Shown piece after piece: positions 13,240-24,615 of a stretch of DNA of 64,000 nucleotides (position 1 is the first letter of the stretch; every line of letters starts with the position of its first letter). This DNA comes from Selaginella tamariscina. Its lineage: Eukaryota > Streptophyta > Lycopodiopsida > Selaginellales > Selaginellaceae. Location of the stretch: assembly GCA_003024785.1 (NCBI GenBank), contig PUQB01000228.1:21600-85599 (forward strand), written 5' to 3'. Position numbers and translations under genes: made by a program. The notes beneath the pieces were generated by a model, which saw nothing but the letters and a program-made list of their open reading frames with translations, searched no databases and was not told the origin of the DNA.

Positions 13240-13526
13240 GCTTGTAAATGGTGTTCACCATACGTACACACAAGATCCTTGGGCAATATTGTGACATGAT
13301 GCATTATTATCTCGAACTTCCACAGTCCAGTTCGTTGTTCCGAAGAAGACATACTTTATCTCCAGTATTAAACATATTGTCCTGCACATAAATAATTGTA
13401 TTATTTATGATATCTGTTTATGCAATATTTTTAAGAAATCTGAATTACGGTTACTTAATAATATGCATATGCAATAATACATAATTATGTTTAGAGATAA
13501 TATCTCATGTTTGATTAATACAACTG
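13240..13526. other. Upstream DNA of the DUF7869-type gene
   Basis: This short interval separates the gene start from the first palindrome array and probably includes the gene's promoter or a small upstream exon. No motif stands out. Confidence 0.3.
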
Positions 13527-14080
13527 ATGGGCGGGATTAATCCCGCCCACGAATCCCTTCGACGAGGAACGGTCGGCGGGATTAATCCGCCGCCGACGAG
13601 GAGAGAGTCGGCGGGATTAATCCCGCCGGACTCCCCCGAGGAGGAAGAGGCGGCGGGATTAATCCCGCCGGCTCTTCCTTGTCGGAGGGAGTCCAAGGCG
13701 GGATTAATCCCGCCCACAATTCTTACGACGGGAATGGGTGGCGGGATTAAACCCGCACATAACTCTCTCCAAAACTATGATTTCAAAGAGATCTCGGGAT
13801 AAATCCTGTCCCAAATCCTTAAAACAGGGATGTGGTGGCGAGATTAATCCCGCCACCCCTTCCCTGCCTCCTAAAATGGTTGGCGGGATTAATCCCGCCG
13901 ACAACTCTTTCTAATAAATTCTGGTAACTCTTCATCAGTTGAGAAGGTTATCGGCGGGATTAATCCCGCCACTCTTTTTCAGTGGCGGAGAAGCATTGCC
14001 CGAGAGATGGTGGCGGGATTAATCCCGCCACCTCTTCGAAGAGGCGAAAAAGAAATGGCCGGATTAATCCCGCCGCCCCG
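13527..14080. repeat. Palindrome array A
   Basis: About eleven copies of the perfect 18-bp palindrome GGCGGGATTAATCCCGCC or close variants are spaced roughly 43-70 bp apart. The stretches between them are not conserved. The GC-rich palindromes stand out sharply from the AT-rich surroundings. The array lies upstream of the DUF7869-type gene. Open frames across it that read GGINPA or AGLIPP on both strands are by-products of the repeat. Confidence 0.85.
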
Positions 14081-14640
14081 GTTAACCTAGAATATTAAGT
14101 TAAAAGGATATTTAAACGGGATAAATCCCTAACGGAATATATTATAATCCTAATGCATTCCTAAACCCCTAAATTGTAATTTTAAGAGAGAATGTAAGAG
14201 AGTGAATCTTTATAAGTATTTTTAAATTTGTTTATAATACTTACTTGTAAACAGCACTGAAGGCGCCGTGCTTTCCTATAAAGAATAGCACCCAATTTAA
14301 TCTCGCTCCTGAGATGATCACTATGAAGAAAAAAGAAGATCTAAAGAGTGAAAAATACAGAAATGAAGAAACCCTTGCCGGAGAAAGAACCAGATCTGAA
14401 TTTGAGTGGGAAATTAAATGCATTTTCAAATTTACATGTCAGACCGACAATACATATGTCAGAAATTCAAATTTTTTAAAAAGAACAGAAAATAAAATTT
14501 AAGATGAGTTGACACAAATATCCGACACTCTGACATATATACTCTCCAGTTCCAATGAGTATTTTAAAATTGCATTTAATGTTATTCAAGTGATTCAAGC
14601 TGTTTAATATTACGAAATTTTAGACTATATTCTACATTCT
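14081..14640. other. Unassigned DNA between array A and the AT-rich repeats
   Basis: Only short open frames of about 60 codons are present near 14241-14502 on both strands. I recognise nothing in them. Confidence 0.3.
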
Positions 14641-15440
14641 TAGTATTCAAGTATATTTATATTATATATATATATAATATATACTTATACAATAAATAAA
14701 TTGATATATTATTATGTATCATTTAAAATATATTCATAGTCTGTTTATTATTATTATTTTCTTAATTACTCGAGTATTTAGTTTTCATTTCCTAGTATCA
14801 ATGGGATATTCTTTATTATTTTATTAATATTTGAAGAATATTCTAATATTAAACCTGATTATCATAATTAAATTAGTCTTGTTCTTAATTATTGCAGTAA
14901 TTATTCTACATTTGTATATATTAATGGGATTTTCTCAATTAATTTGTTATTATTTCAAGAATATTCCTGTGTTAAACCTTATTATCAATATTAAATTAAT
15001 ATATATTATTAAAACTATATATGACTATATATTAGATAAAATGATGTATTATTATGTATAATTTAAAATATGTTCATAGTGTGTATATTAATATCATTTC
15101 CTTAATTACTTGAGTAATTAATCTTCTTTATATTAATGGGATATTCTTTATTATTTTCTTATTATTCCAAGAATATTCCAATATTAAACATGATTATGAT
15201 AATTAATTTAGTTAATTATTTGAGTACTTAATTTACATTTGTATATATTAATGGGATTTTCTCAATTAATTTCTTATTATTTCAAGAATATTTCAATGTT
15301 AAACCTTTTTATCAATATTAAATTAATATATATTATTAAAACTATATATGGCTATATATTAGATAAAATCATATATTATTATGTATAATTTAAAATATGT
15401 TCATAGTGTGTTTATTAATATTATTTTCTTAATTATTCGA
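14641..15440. repeat. AT-rich tandem repeat, units of about 330 bp
   Basis: The block TATTATTATGTAT followed by TTTAAAATAT begins at about 14703, 15041 and 15369. Between these, the phrases TTAATGGGATATTCTTTATT and TTAATGGGATTTTCTCAATT alternate in the same order in each unit. Two full units and a partial third are present, with base changes between them. Confidence 0.7.
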
Positions 15441-15459
15441 TGTTTGTTTTGCACACATA

Positions 15460-16240
15460 TATAAACACAATCATAAATTTACACACGCATTACAAGAACT
15501 TACAAAAACACATATGCACACACATGCACAACCCTAAACCAAACTGAAGAAATATGTTGCTTCTTTATTGAAAACATCATGTTCAACGCATGTATGATAT
15601 ATGTACTCAATCTGTGTGTATGTAACACATTGAATTTACATGTGTAATATTTATATTAAGCTTGTTGGGAGCAAACCCTAAACCCTAAACCCTAAACCCT
15701 GTGTATACATGTGTGTACAAAAATAATTTTTCAACACTCTCTCTTCACACCATGCATGATCCATCCTAAACCCTAAACCCTAAACCCTAATATGTAACAC
15801 AATGAATTTACTCATGTAATATGTATGTATGTCTGTGTGTATACACGTGTGTATGTATATATATGTGTACTTTCTGTCTTCTCTCATACATACACACCAT
15901 GCATGATCCATGTTAATATGTACTGTGTCTCTTCTCTCAAACATACACACCATGCATGATCTATAATATGTACTCGGTCTCTCTAATATTATGTACTAAT
16001 ATGTATGTATGTCTGTGTGTATAATACACACCATGCATGATCCATAATATGTACTGTCTCTCTTCTCTCATATACTATGTATGTATATCTGTGTATAATA
16101 TGTGTAAGTATATATGTGTACTAATATATGCAATGTGTACAAAAATAATTTTTCAACACTCTCTCTTCTCTCATACATACACACCATGCATGATCCATCC
16201 TAAATCCAAAACCCTAAACCCTAAACCCTAAACCCATGTA
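15460..16240. repeat. Interstitial telomere-like repeats and CA/TG-rich units
   Basis: Short runs of CCCTAAA, the plant telomere repeat in its C-rich form, occur at about 15670-15700, 15766-15790 and 16206-16233. They sit among repeated segments containing CACCATGCATGATCCAT and ATGTATGTATGTCTGTGTGT. Scattered TAGGGTTTAGG-like pieces follow at 16484-16570. No gene is seen. Confidence 0.75.
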
Positions 16241-16620
16241 ATATGTATGTATGTCTGTGTGTATACACGTGTGTATGTATATATTATGTGTATTAATATA
16301 TGCAATGTGTATGTATGTATTGATACACATGAAACTTTAACACTCTCATGGACACACACATGTTAAATCCCTGCATGATTTATATTTTTGGGGTGTATGT
16401 GATACACCCACGCACACGCACGCGCTAATAATATAATGAAAGAATATTCGTTTAGGGCGAATCTATATTTTATTCTTTTTAGGGTTTAAGTATATTCTCA
16501 GAAGGAATATTCTATTAGGGTTAATATATATATTTAATTCCTTTAGGGTTTAGGTATATTCTTAGGGTTTCAAGAGGCGGCGGCTGTGAAATCGGCGGCG
16601 GCGGCTGTGCACACAGGTGA

Positions 16621-16626
16621 GATCTG

Positions 16627-16659
<33 letters not shown>

Positions 16660-16923
16660 ATATGTATAGGAGTGTGCGTATAATTTTATTTATTAGTTTT
16701 ATCTCTCGCACACACACGCACACTCCTGTGTATGTATATGTGTGTGTGGGTGTGTGTTTGTTTATCTGTATGATTTTATTTGTTTCGCTCACACACGCAT
16801 ACACACGATATACATATACACATATATATATACCTATATACATATATACATACATATATTATGTGTACCAGTATCTATAAATTTTTTTTTATTGATCTAT
16901 CTCTCCCACACACACGCACACTG

Positions 16924-16993
<70 letters not shown>

Positions 16994-17346
16994 ATCAATG
17001 CATATTAACAAATAGTATACAACACTAGTTTATATATATGCTTATATATTCATATGGGTTATATATATATACACACATATATATATGTGTGTGTTTATCT
17101 GTATAATTTTATTTATTTATTAGTTTTATCTCTCGCACACACACGCACACTCCTGTGTATATATATGTGTGTGTGTGTGTTTGTTTATCTGTATGATTTT
17201 ATTTGTTTCGCTCACACACGCATACACACAATATACATATACACATATATATACCTATATACATATATACATACATATATTATGTGTACCAGTATCTATA
17301 TAATTTTTTTTATTGATCTATCTCTCCCACACACACGCACACTGCT

Positions 17347-17378
<32 letters not shown>

Positions 17379-17735
17379 CAATGCATATTAACAAATAGTA
17401 TACAACACTAGTTTATATATATGCTTATATATTCACAGACTCTCTCTCTTTCTCTATGGTTATATATCTATATACACACATATATATGTGTGTGTTTATC
17501 TGTATAATTTTATTTATTTATTAGTTTTATCTTTCGCACACACACGCACACTCCTGTGTATATATGTGTGTGTGTGTGTTTGTTTATCTGTATGATTTTA
17601 TTTGTTTCGCTCACACGCATACACACGATATACATATACACACATATATATACCTATGTACACACATATATATGTGTACCAGTACTGTATAATTTTATTT
17701 ATTTATCTATCTCTTGCACACACACGTACACTCCT

Positions 17736-17796
<61 letters not shown>

Positions 17797-17866
17797 TATA
17801 TATATGTGTGTGTTTTTATCTGTATAATTTTTTTATTTATTAATTTTATCTCTCGCACACACGCTA
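16621..17866. repeat. CA/TA microsatellite block in tandem units
   Basis: Long CA, TG and TA runs are arranged in three larger units that start with a shared phrase (TTATTAGTTTTATCTCTCGC then ACACACACGCACACTCC) at about 16690, 17115 and 17517. Each contains the same GTTTATCTGTATGATTTTAT and TGTGTACCAGTA segments. A last partial unit leads without a break into palindrome array B. Confidence 0.7.
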
Positions 17867-18615
17867 AGCCCCTCGAGCGGCGGGATTAATCCCGCCGCTA
17901 TAGGTTTATGGCCTCGGGGCGGGATTAATCCCGCCGCTATATGGTTGGGGCCATGGCGGCGGGATTAATCCCCGCCGAGGCCCTTCACGCAGGCTATGGG
18001 CGGCGGGATTAATCCCGCCGCTCTAGGACAAACCGAAGAGCGGCGGGATTAATCGCCGCCCATGGCCTGCGTGAGGGGCCTCGCGGCGGGATTAATCCCG
18101 CCGCTCACCCATGCCCTGCGCGGAATGCGGCGGGATTTATCTCGCCGGCAATGGCCTGTGTGAAGGCCCTAATGGGCGGGATTAATCCCGCGGATTCCGC
18201 GCAGGGCATTTACAGGGGATGGGCGGCGGGATTAATCCCGCCGCTCATGAGGCTAACCGAAGAGCCTGCATGAAAGATCCTGCACGGAAGGCTAACCGAA
18301 GAGCCTGCATGACATGTCCTGCGCGTAAGGCGGCGGGATTAATCCCGCCGCCCAGGGAATTCACGCAGGACATGAACGGCGGGATTAATCCGCCCCACGC
18401 TCATGCCCTTCGCGGAGGCGGCGGGATTAATCCCGCCGCTCAGGCACTTCCGCAGGATATAAGCGGCGGGATTAATCCCGCCCCCACCCATCCCTGTTCA
18501 AAATGCCGCAGCCAATATATATGTGTGAGCGCATGATTTACGAGAGGGCGGCGGGATTAGTCTCTCCGAACCTTCATTGCCCGGTGGCGGGATTAATCCC
18601 GCCACCCCTTTTTTT

Positions 18616-18690
18616 CCTCCATTGGTATGTTGAATCAATCCCGACTAACTCTGTCTGAGACGGAGAAGGTTTACAAAATACCAATGGAGG
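18616..18690. repeat. Fold-back hairpin 1 within array B
   Basis: A perfect 13-bp inverted repeat, CCTCCATTGGTAT (18616-18628) and ATACCAATGGAGG (18678-18690), encloses a loop with the words CTGTCTGAGACGGAGAAGG. It interrupts the palindrome array and is kept in the mirror copy near 42385-42460. Confidence 0.7.
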
Positions 18691-19160
18691 GAACTGAGAA
18701 GGGTGGTGGGATTAATTTCACCATCCCTTACATGGTGGGCGGGATTAATCCGCCGCGTACGCATGCCCTGCGCGGAATCGGGCGGGATTTATCCCGCCGC
18801 CATTGGCCTGCCTGAAGGGCCTAGGCGGCGGGATTAATCCCGCAAGATTTCGCACAGGGCATTGGCGTTCGGCGGGATTAATCCCGCCGACTAAGGCCCG
18901 AGTGAAGGGCCTGGGAGGCGGGATTAATCCCGCCGACGCCATCCCTGCGCGGAATCGGGCGGGATTTATCCCGCCGCCATTGGCCTGCCTGAAGTGCCTA
19001 GGCGGCGGGATTAATCCCGCCCGATTCCGCGCAGGGAATTGGCGTCCGGCGGGATTAATCCCGCCGCATAGGGACCGAGTGAAGGCCCTGGGCGGCGGGA
19101 TTAATCCCGCCGAGTCTTCAATGCCTGTTGGAGGAATGAATCCCGCCACCCTTCGCTTTT

Positions 19161-19236
19161 TTCTCCATTGGTGAGTCGGACCAATCCTAAACGTTTCTGT
19201 CTGAGACGTAGAAGGTTTTCAACATACCAATGGAGA
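19161..19236. repeat. Fold-back hairpin 2 within array B
   Basis: Arms TCTCCATTGGT and ACCAATGGAGA flank a loop that again contains CTGTCTGAGACGTAGAAGG. This hairpin is related to hairpin 1 in arms and loop, so both are copies of one small fold-back unit. Confidence 0.65.
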
Positions 19237-19591
19237 GAATTGGGAAGGGTGGGGAAATTCATTTAACCATCCCTTACATGGTGGGCGAGATTAATCCCGC
19301 CCCTTTCTGGAGTCACTGAAGGGGTGTGAGAAATAAATCCTGCCCAGTTCTCTCTGAGACCGAGAAGGGTGGCAAGATTAATTCCGCACTCCCGTTCAAG
19401 GCCTCCAGAAAGGTGGCGAGATTAATCCCGCCCACTCTTTCAGGAGGCATTGAAGGGGTGGCGAGATTAATCCCGCCGCACCTTCCATGTGAATATATAT
19501 GTGTATTAGTATATATAAGTTGCATATCTCATTTTATTTACTTTTATCATCTTATCATAATATTTCGAGTAAAAGCTAGGAATCTATGTAA

Positions 19592-19678
19592 AACTGTCCA
19601 GAGCTCACATTTGTGGTGGTTCTAAAACGAAATGTTATCTTTCTTTTGCACTAGCACAAATGTGAGCTTCGGACAGTT
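19592..19678 (+). ncRNA. miRNA-like hairpin candidate
   Basis: Arms of 24 nt each (19592-19615 and 19655-19678) pair at 22 of 24 positions with the two mismatches adjacent, around a 39-nt loop. The length and near-perfect duplex resemble a plant small-RNA precursor, but a short MITE would look the same. It sits about 100 bp upstream of the first visible exon of the ParB/methylase-like gene and is kept in the mirror copy (arms 41406-41429 and 41468-41491). No expression evidence is available from sequence. Confidence 0.4.
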
Positions 19679-19781
19679 AATTACGTCTACTTCTCTCTGT
19701 GTATTATTTTTGTATATTCGGGTTTATACAAGTGTGTGTGCGTTTTTATATGATTTGTATTCATAGTGTATTATTTTGCAG

Positions 19782-22700
19782 AAGGACGATTTGATCAAAC
19801 AAGGAGATCGAGTCATTAGTATGGAGTCGTCGTCAAATTCTGGGTAAGAATTAAAATAAAATCTGTTATACTCGGATACTTGAACTAATCATTTTTGTAT
19901 TCAGATGTGGAATTGAGGTGACATTAAAGACAAGAGCAGGAGAAGAGATGGGCAGGGGGATTCTGGAATCAACTTGGCCATATTTTAAGATAAATGGGAA
20001 GCGCATTGGAGCAACCATGGCTGCTGTCAAATTAACCTCTGTCACATCTCATGGACAAGCAAAACAATGGAAAGTAGATTCGCTAGTCAAGCACCCGAAA
20101 GCAGGCTGCGAACCCAGATTGGACGATTCTCGACACATATGCCTTGTTCCATCCAATGTCACGTTCTCGGATCCAGAGGTCGTCAGTTACAACATTAATT
20201 TCGGGTGGTTTTGTCGACTTGTGGATAATGACGTTCACGTGTTCACTAATGATGTTGACCTTGGAGTTCTTCTTCAACTCAACGAAAGCCCATCTATGGA
20301 GGGGATCCATCTGGATGTCTACTTCGAAAATCTTCAGACTCATCGAGTAGGTGTATTGTCAGGAGATATTGCTTCACAATACAGAAAATCAGCAAGTGAG
20401 CAATCTTCCCTCTTCACATTGAAGAAGAACACAGCGACATCATAATGGAGATTGAGAGGGTGGCTCGGTCTCAGGTTCTCTACAGATCACGTTCAATTTG
20501 CTTAGGAGCTTTGGGAGCTGGAAGAGTGTACCGAGAACACTAGAACAGCTGCAGTCGGGGATCACACATGTTGATTCGGATCGCAAAAGAAAATCATCAA
20601 TCGTTTTGTCAGCTGCACCTGTGGCATCTCATGCTGCAATAAGTCACAAGGAAATGATGTTGGATGATAAGATTTATCCTTGTAGGGTTAAATATTGCAG
20701 CGTCAACCCAAACTTCAATTACAGGCCACTCAACCAGGAACGTGTAGCTGAGCTCATGGAGAAGATGAAGGACGACAATTCTTATACCGTTCCACATAAT
20801 GCTGTTTTGTGTCCATACTATGAAAGAAGGAAGGGCGCTGACAAAGTCTGGATCACAACACCAGAACAACTCATGAAGATTCAGACGGAGAATAAAATCT
20901 ATCAAGTACTACATCATTAGTGGCCAGCACACAATAACGGCAGCCCAACGACTTCTCGATGAACACAACAAAGGAACGATGGCAACAAAACTTTCCGAGC
21001 ATACCCGTGAGAAGCTGACAAAAAGATCGGCGTTTTTAGCTAAGCCGAATCTCACAATCGAGCAGTACCATAAGTTATCGGCGGAATGGGACGCTGCCGA
21101 CACCAACCACTACAACAGCAAAATATGGGAGAAGTTTAAACACACGCGAGCCGTGTGGGAATCTCTTCAGCGACCACAAAGAGCTACCGCAGGGAATACA
21201 CAATCTGCGGAATACCGGGTAAGCAAATTGTTTGGGCGGGATTTATCTCGCCGGTATATTAATCTGTTTTTTTTTCAGAGAGTTGAAGAAATTGCAGCAG
21301 TTGATTTTGCCCAGGTGGGCGGGAAGGAAACATCCTTTCTGATGATGTTGATTTCTTGCCCCGAAGATAGGATCTTTGCCAAATGGTTGGGGATTATGGA
21401 ATCCTTTTCAAAAGGAACACTGAAGAAGAAGCAGACAAGTGAAGGGGAGCCCTCAGAAAAGTCTGCAAAGAAACCCAGTAAGACGCCGAAGGCTAAGTCT
21501 GTTCAATCTACAAAGGATGTAGACAACGATTTCAAGCTCACATGGTTGAAGCCTTTAAATGGAACAACGATGGAGGAGATGGAAGTCTTGGCTGATTTGG
21601 TGATCGATGGCAAACTACAAATTAATAACAGCAGCCCAACCTCTCCTTTTCATCTCAAGGCAATGGAGTTGAAGACGGTCAGGCATTTCAAGGAGTGGTT
21701 GGGAATACACTGCCACAAACTGGGTTGGACCTCGACTTCAACATATGAAGAGGTCAGCAAATATTTGCATGTGACGAACGATGATATGCTTGTCGAATGG
21801 GTGAACCAATCGGAAGATCTAGGCAAGAATCTATTGCACGCCAACGCCAAAAAGGAGAACATTGGGATGACGCCTTCTCTTATGGCAGTCCTTCAGCAGC
21901 GGAGAACCGAATTGAACCTTATAAAGGAGGATGCTACGAATCACGACAAGCCCTACAGATGTTTGTTGTTAGATTCGGAGACTTTATGGGGTAACATCAC
22001 TGCTTGTAGGAAACCGTTTCAATTGTTCGTGATGGATCGGCGGGTGTCAAAAAATCTTTCGACAGATAGGGCACTAGAGGATCTGGTGGAGAAACTTAGC
22101 CGTGCAAGCATATACATAGAAGGTATTTATTATTGAATTCATGCTTGCGCTCTTCACTGATACCTACTTTTTCAGGTATTTATTTCTTGATTCTTGCTCA
22201 TGTCACCGATACTTTTGCCTTCGCCTTCGCCAAGAAGAATAGACATCGTTGGACAGGATTTTATATGAACGATGCTAATCCCAAGTGCATTGATACGTTG
22301 TTCACTTGGTTGTTAGGAATGCGCCAAACAATTTCAAGCTTCCAAATGACTGGCCAGGCATCTGTTTGCACTCCAACGGCCCTGAACCTCCATCCGATAC
22401 ACCGATAGGTATGAGTGACGTATTCGGCAATGTACGTTATCCAAACATTACAAGTCAAGCGGCACGGAGCATCGTCAACTTGATCAGGGGTCCTCACAGT
22501 GATGCGTGGGTTTTTGACTACTGCACTAGGGGGTCCGTCTTGAAGGAGTGTTACCTTCGGCATACATGTGTGTTTGCCGTTGAAAAGGATAAGACCATGG
22601 TTGAGGACCTGAACAAGTGGATAGATTGGGTCTCAACTGAGTACCCCAACGAATCCATAAAGGCGTATTTGAGAAAGTTCCCTCCAGATAAGTGCGATAG

Positions 22701-22920
22701 CTCTGAAGGTGAATCTGGTTCAATCTCGGAGTCTGAGAACGAACTTCAATCAGATATTAGACCGGAAGTTATCTCGAGGAGTACAGAACATTCGCACACT
22801 CCAGGACCCATGGAAACATCAATAGAAGATGCAGAAGATCTTGAACCATCTCACAAGCGGCTTAGACCTTCTTCGCCTCACTCAGAAGGTAATAGCGAAG
22901 AAGAATTGATAATGAATTGA
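19782..22920 (+). CDS. ParB/sulfiredoxin-like plus DNA-methyltransferase-like protein
   Basis: Exons with consistent phase are 19782-19843, 19905-20395, 20475-21218, 21279-22122 and 22176-22920 (TGA). The N-terminal third (GEEMGRGILESTWP onward) is unassigned. The second part has NPNFNYRPLNQERVAELMEKM and, ~75 residues on, YYIISGQHTITAAQRLL, the layout of a ParB/Srx domain with its GxH signature. A lysine-rich linker follows. The C-terminal part has VFDYCTRGSVLKECYLRH then FAVEKDK, which fits the SAM-binding block of N6/N4 DNA methylases; where DPPY is expected I see VMDRRV, so catalysis is doubtful. The tail is acidic. One-base frame changes occur at about 20896 (A run) and 22292; the mirror copy is correct at the second. 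ParB-methylase pairings are known from prokaryotes and phages. A role in binding or modifying the adjacent palindromes is a guess. An upstream start exon is not located. Confidence 0.55.
21233..21258 (+). repeat. Array-type palindrome inside an intron
   Basis: The intron at 21219-21278 contains GGGCGGGATTTATCTCGCCGG, a variant of the array palindrome, outside either array. The mirror copy has it at about 39829-39850. Confidence 0.7.
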
Positions 22921-23123
22921 TAGAGTGATGAATAGTTGTAAATGAGTGTAACATAAGGCATTTTTGTATATTTCTTTTATATTTGTACAGAAAATAAATT
23001 CTCAAGGATTAATGAAGCTTTTAGTTCAAACATGGGTCACACATTAACAAGGTAAATAATAACCTTGATAATTTTAAGGTCAGCTAATTATCATTTTGCA
23101 GATGTAATGAAATAATTGAGAAC

Positions 23124-24283
23124 ATGGATTTTCAGCATTGGCATGAGGTAAGAGAGGGGTTTGGCGACAATTTCTTGTGCCACATGTCAGAATGACAGAG
23201 TTCATGCAGGAAATGAATAATAATGCAGCTCAAAACATCGTTACTATGGGGCCACTTAATCATCATTTTTATTAGCTTCAATTCCGAAATCAATTTCTTC
23301 AGCGCATGCAATATCTAAATCTTTTAAGGATGATGTACAATTAAATGATGAAGGGATAGGCAACGAGATAGTGGCAACGGATAAATGTGAAAGGGAGCAA
23401 ACAAGTGATTTGCAAAGTATTCAAGAGGCAACGGTATCTCATGTTACTCATGGCCATATTGTTTGTTGGATGTCAATGGTGTTCTGCTTCATCGACAAAG
23501 GCCTCAGGATAGAAAAAAGAAATCAAACATGGAGATTTCATTCCTTGTCATGGTAAATTTCAATATGATATTATTTTTCGTCCAGGGTTGGATCGTCCTC
23601 TTTCAAAAGCTTAAGGAGATGGGTGCGCTTGTGGGGATTTGGTCATGCATGCAGATTCATAACTTAACACCGCTGTTGAATTTACTTAAGAAACATTGTA
23701 GTGTTGCAGAAGAGGTGATTCGTAAAGATTGGATTTTTGACCAGCGAATATGTTATAAACCTCTCGAATTTCACAATATAAGAAAGGAAAGCAAGCCGTA
23801 CTTCTTCAAGAATGAAAGAATAATTGGGACTCATGGGGAGATCAGTCGCTTAAGAATAATGAAGAACGCACAGATGTTAGTAGTAGACGACTCTCCTCAG
23901 AAGGCTATGCTCAACCAAAACATTGCTTGTATTCATCCAATCACTTTCGATCCATATTCTGATATCGATATCATGGATGAGCTAGTGAACTACTTGGATA
24001 CGTGCTTCAGAAAGAACAATCTCGAAAATTTTTGTGAGCAGTATCCACCGTATCATACATTCCTGAAGCTTTTCTTTCTCGTGATATTGAATTTTATAAA
24101 ATGAAGGATAGCAACCAGGCGCTTTATAATATTATTCTTAAGGAACGTCAGTTTTTAGATGAGCCTTTATGCAGACCTTCTCTTATCACATCTTATGTAT
24201 TAACAAGGATGGCAACTCCCAATTGCATTCATGAGAGTGTTAAGTGGTGGCAACAACATCAAGATATTGACCAAATGATTTGA
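23124..24283 (+). CDS. FCP1/NIF-like HAD phosphatase
   Basis: A first exon (23124-23147, MDFQHWHE, donor GTAAGAG) lies ~200 bp downstream of the ParB/methylase-like gene. The main part carries, in order, a HAD motif I-like LLDVNGVLLHR (clear in the mirror copy; here broken by one missing base near 23463), FRPGLDRLFQKLKEM, VGIWSCMQ, KPYFFKNERIIG and the C-terminal HAD block MLVVDDSPQKAML followed by FDPYSDIDIMDELVNYL. This is the FCP1/TIM50/NIF fold that removes phosphate from Ser/Thr in proteins such as the RNA polymerase II tail. The motif I is DVNGV rather than DLDET, so activity is uncertain. Further one-base breaks occur near 23580 and 24065. Its position next to a terminal repeat and its copy in the inverted element indicate that it is carried by the element. 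Confidence 0.55.
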
Positions 24284-24615
24284 TTAATCCGGAGAGTGAT
24301 GATTTAGACAAAATAAGAAGATTTCTTTGTATGATAGGAAGAAAGTATTTATAAAAAAATTAACATGTTGATAAGAAAATGATTTCATTTGTAATTATGT
24401 TTGATAGTATTTCTTCATTATTGTAAACTTTTTTTAGAATAATATGAATATTCTAAGATATTTTAGGAATATTCCTTACTAAGTAAGGTTATTGAAGGAT
24501 TAATTAATTAATTAATTAATATTTAAGGCTTAATTACATATTAATTAAATGATTAATTAATTAATAAACTTAAGTATTAATTAGTAATTTATTTTATATT
24601 CCCATTTTCACGTAT
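24284..24615. other. AT-rich DNA inside the right terminus
   Basis: The HAD gene's 3' flank contains ATTAATTAATTAATTAAT runs and a GAATATTC-rich segment similar to the DNA inside the other termini. No gene is seen. Confidence 0.4.

Larger units (their letters stand above)
17870..19490. repeat. Palindrome array B
   Basis: Roughly thirty copies of GGCGGGATTAATCCCGCC and variants (for example with a TTTA centre) are spaced about 35-70 bp apart. Part of it has a higher-order period of about 183 bp: the phrase CCTGCGCGGAATCGGGCGGG recurs at about 18766 and 18947, and the spacers between palindromes are themselves short GC-rich words related to one another (CCTGCGCGGAA, GCCTGAAGGGCC). The array ends about 300 bp before the first visible exon of the ParB/methylase-like gene. 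A mirror copy lies at 41595-42729. Confidence 0.85.

Noticed and set aside
13505..13904. Open frames on both strands reading repeated GGINPA/AGLIPP
   Set aside because: They are translations of the GGCGGGATTAATCCCGCC palindrome array. Frames are open on both strands at once and the spacers are not conserved as protein.
16562..17889. Open frames rich in Tyr-Ile-His-Thr
   Set aside because: They are translations of CA/TA microsatellites and exist on both strands.
18219..19174. Longer GGINPA/AGLIPP open frames (up to 134 codons) in array B
   Set aside because: Same cause as above. The two element copies differ by frame-changing deletions here, so there is no sign of coding constraint.
17870..19490. 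Possible CRISPR array (regular palindromic repeats with differing spacers)
   Set aside because: The context is a plant nuclear genome, there are no cas genes, the repeat is a short perfect palindrome, the spacing is variable and the spacers are related to one another.
20396..20474. Frameshift between the N-terminal and ParB-like parts of the left gene copy
   Set aside because: The interval has clean GT-AG borders and joins in phase. The one-base difference between the two copies here is intronic.
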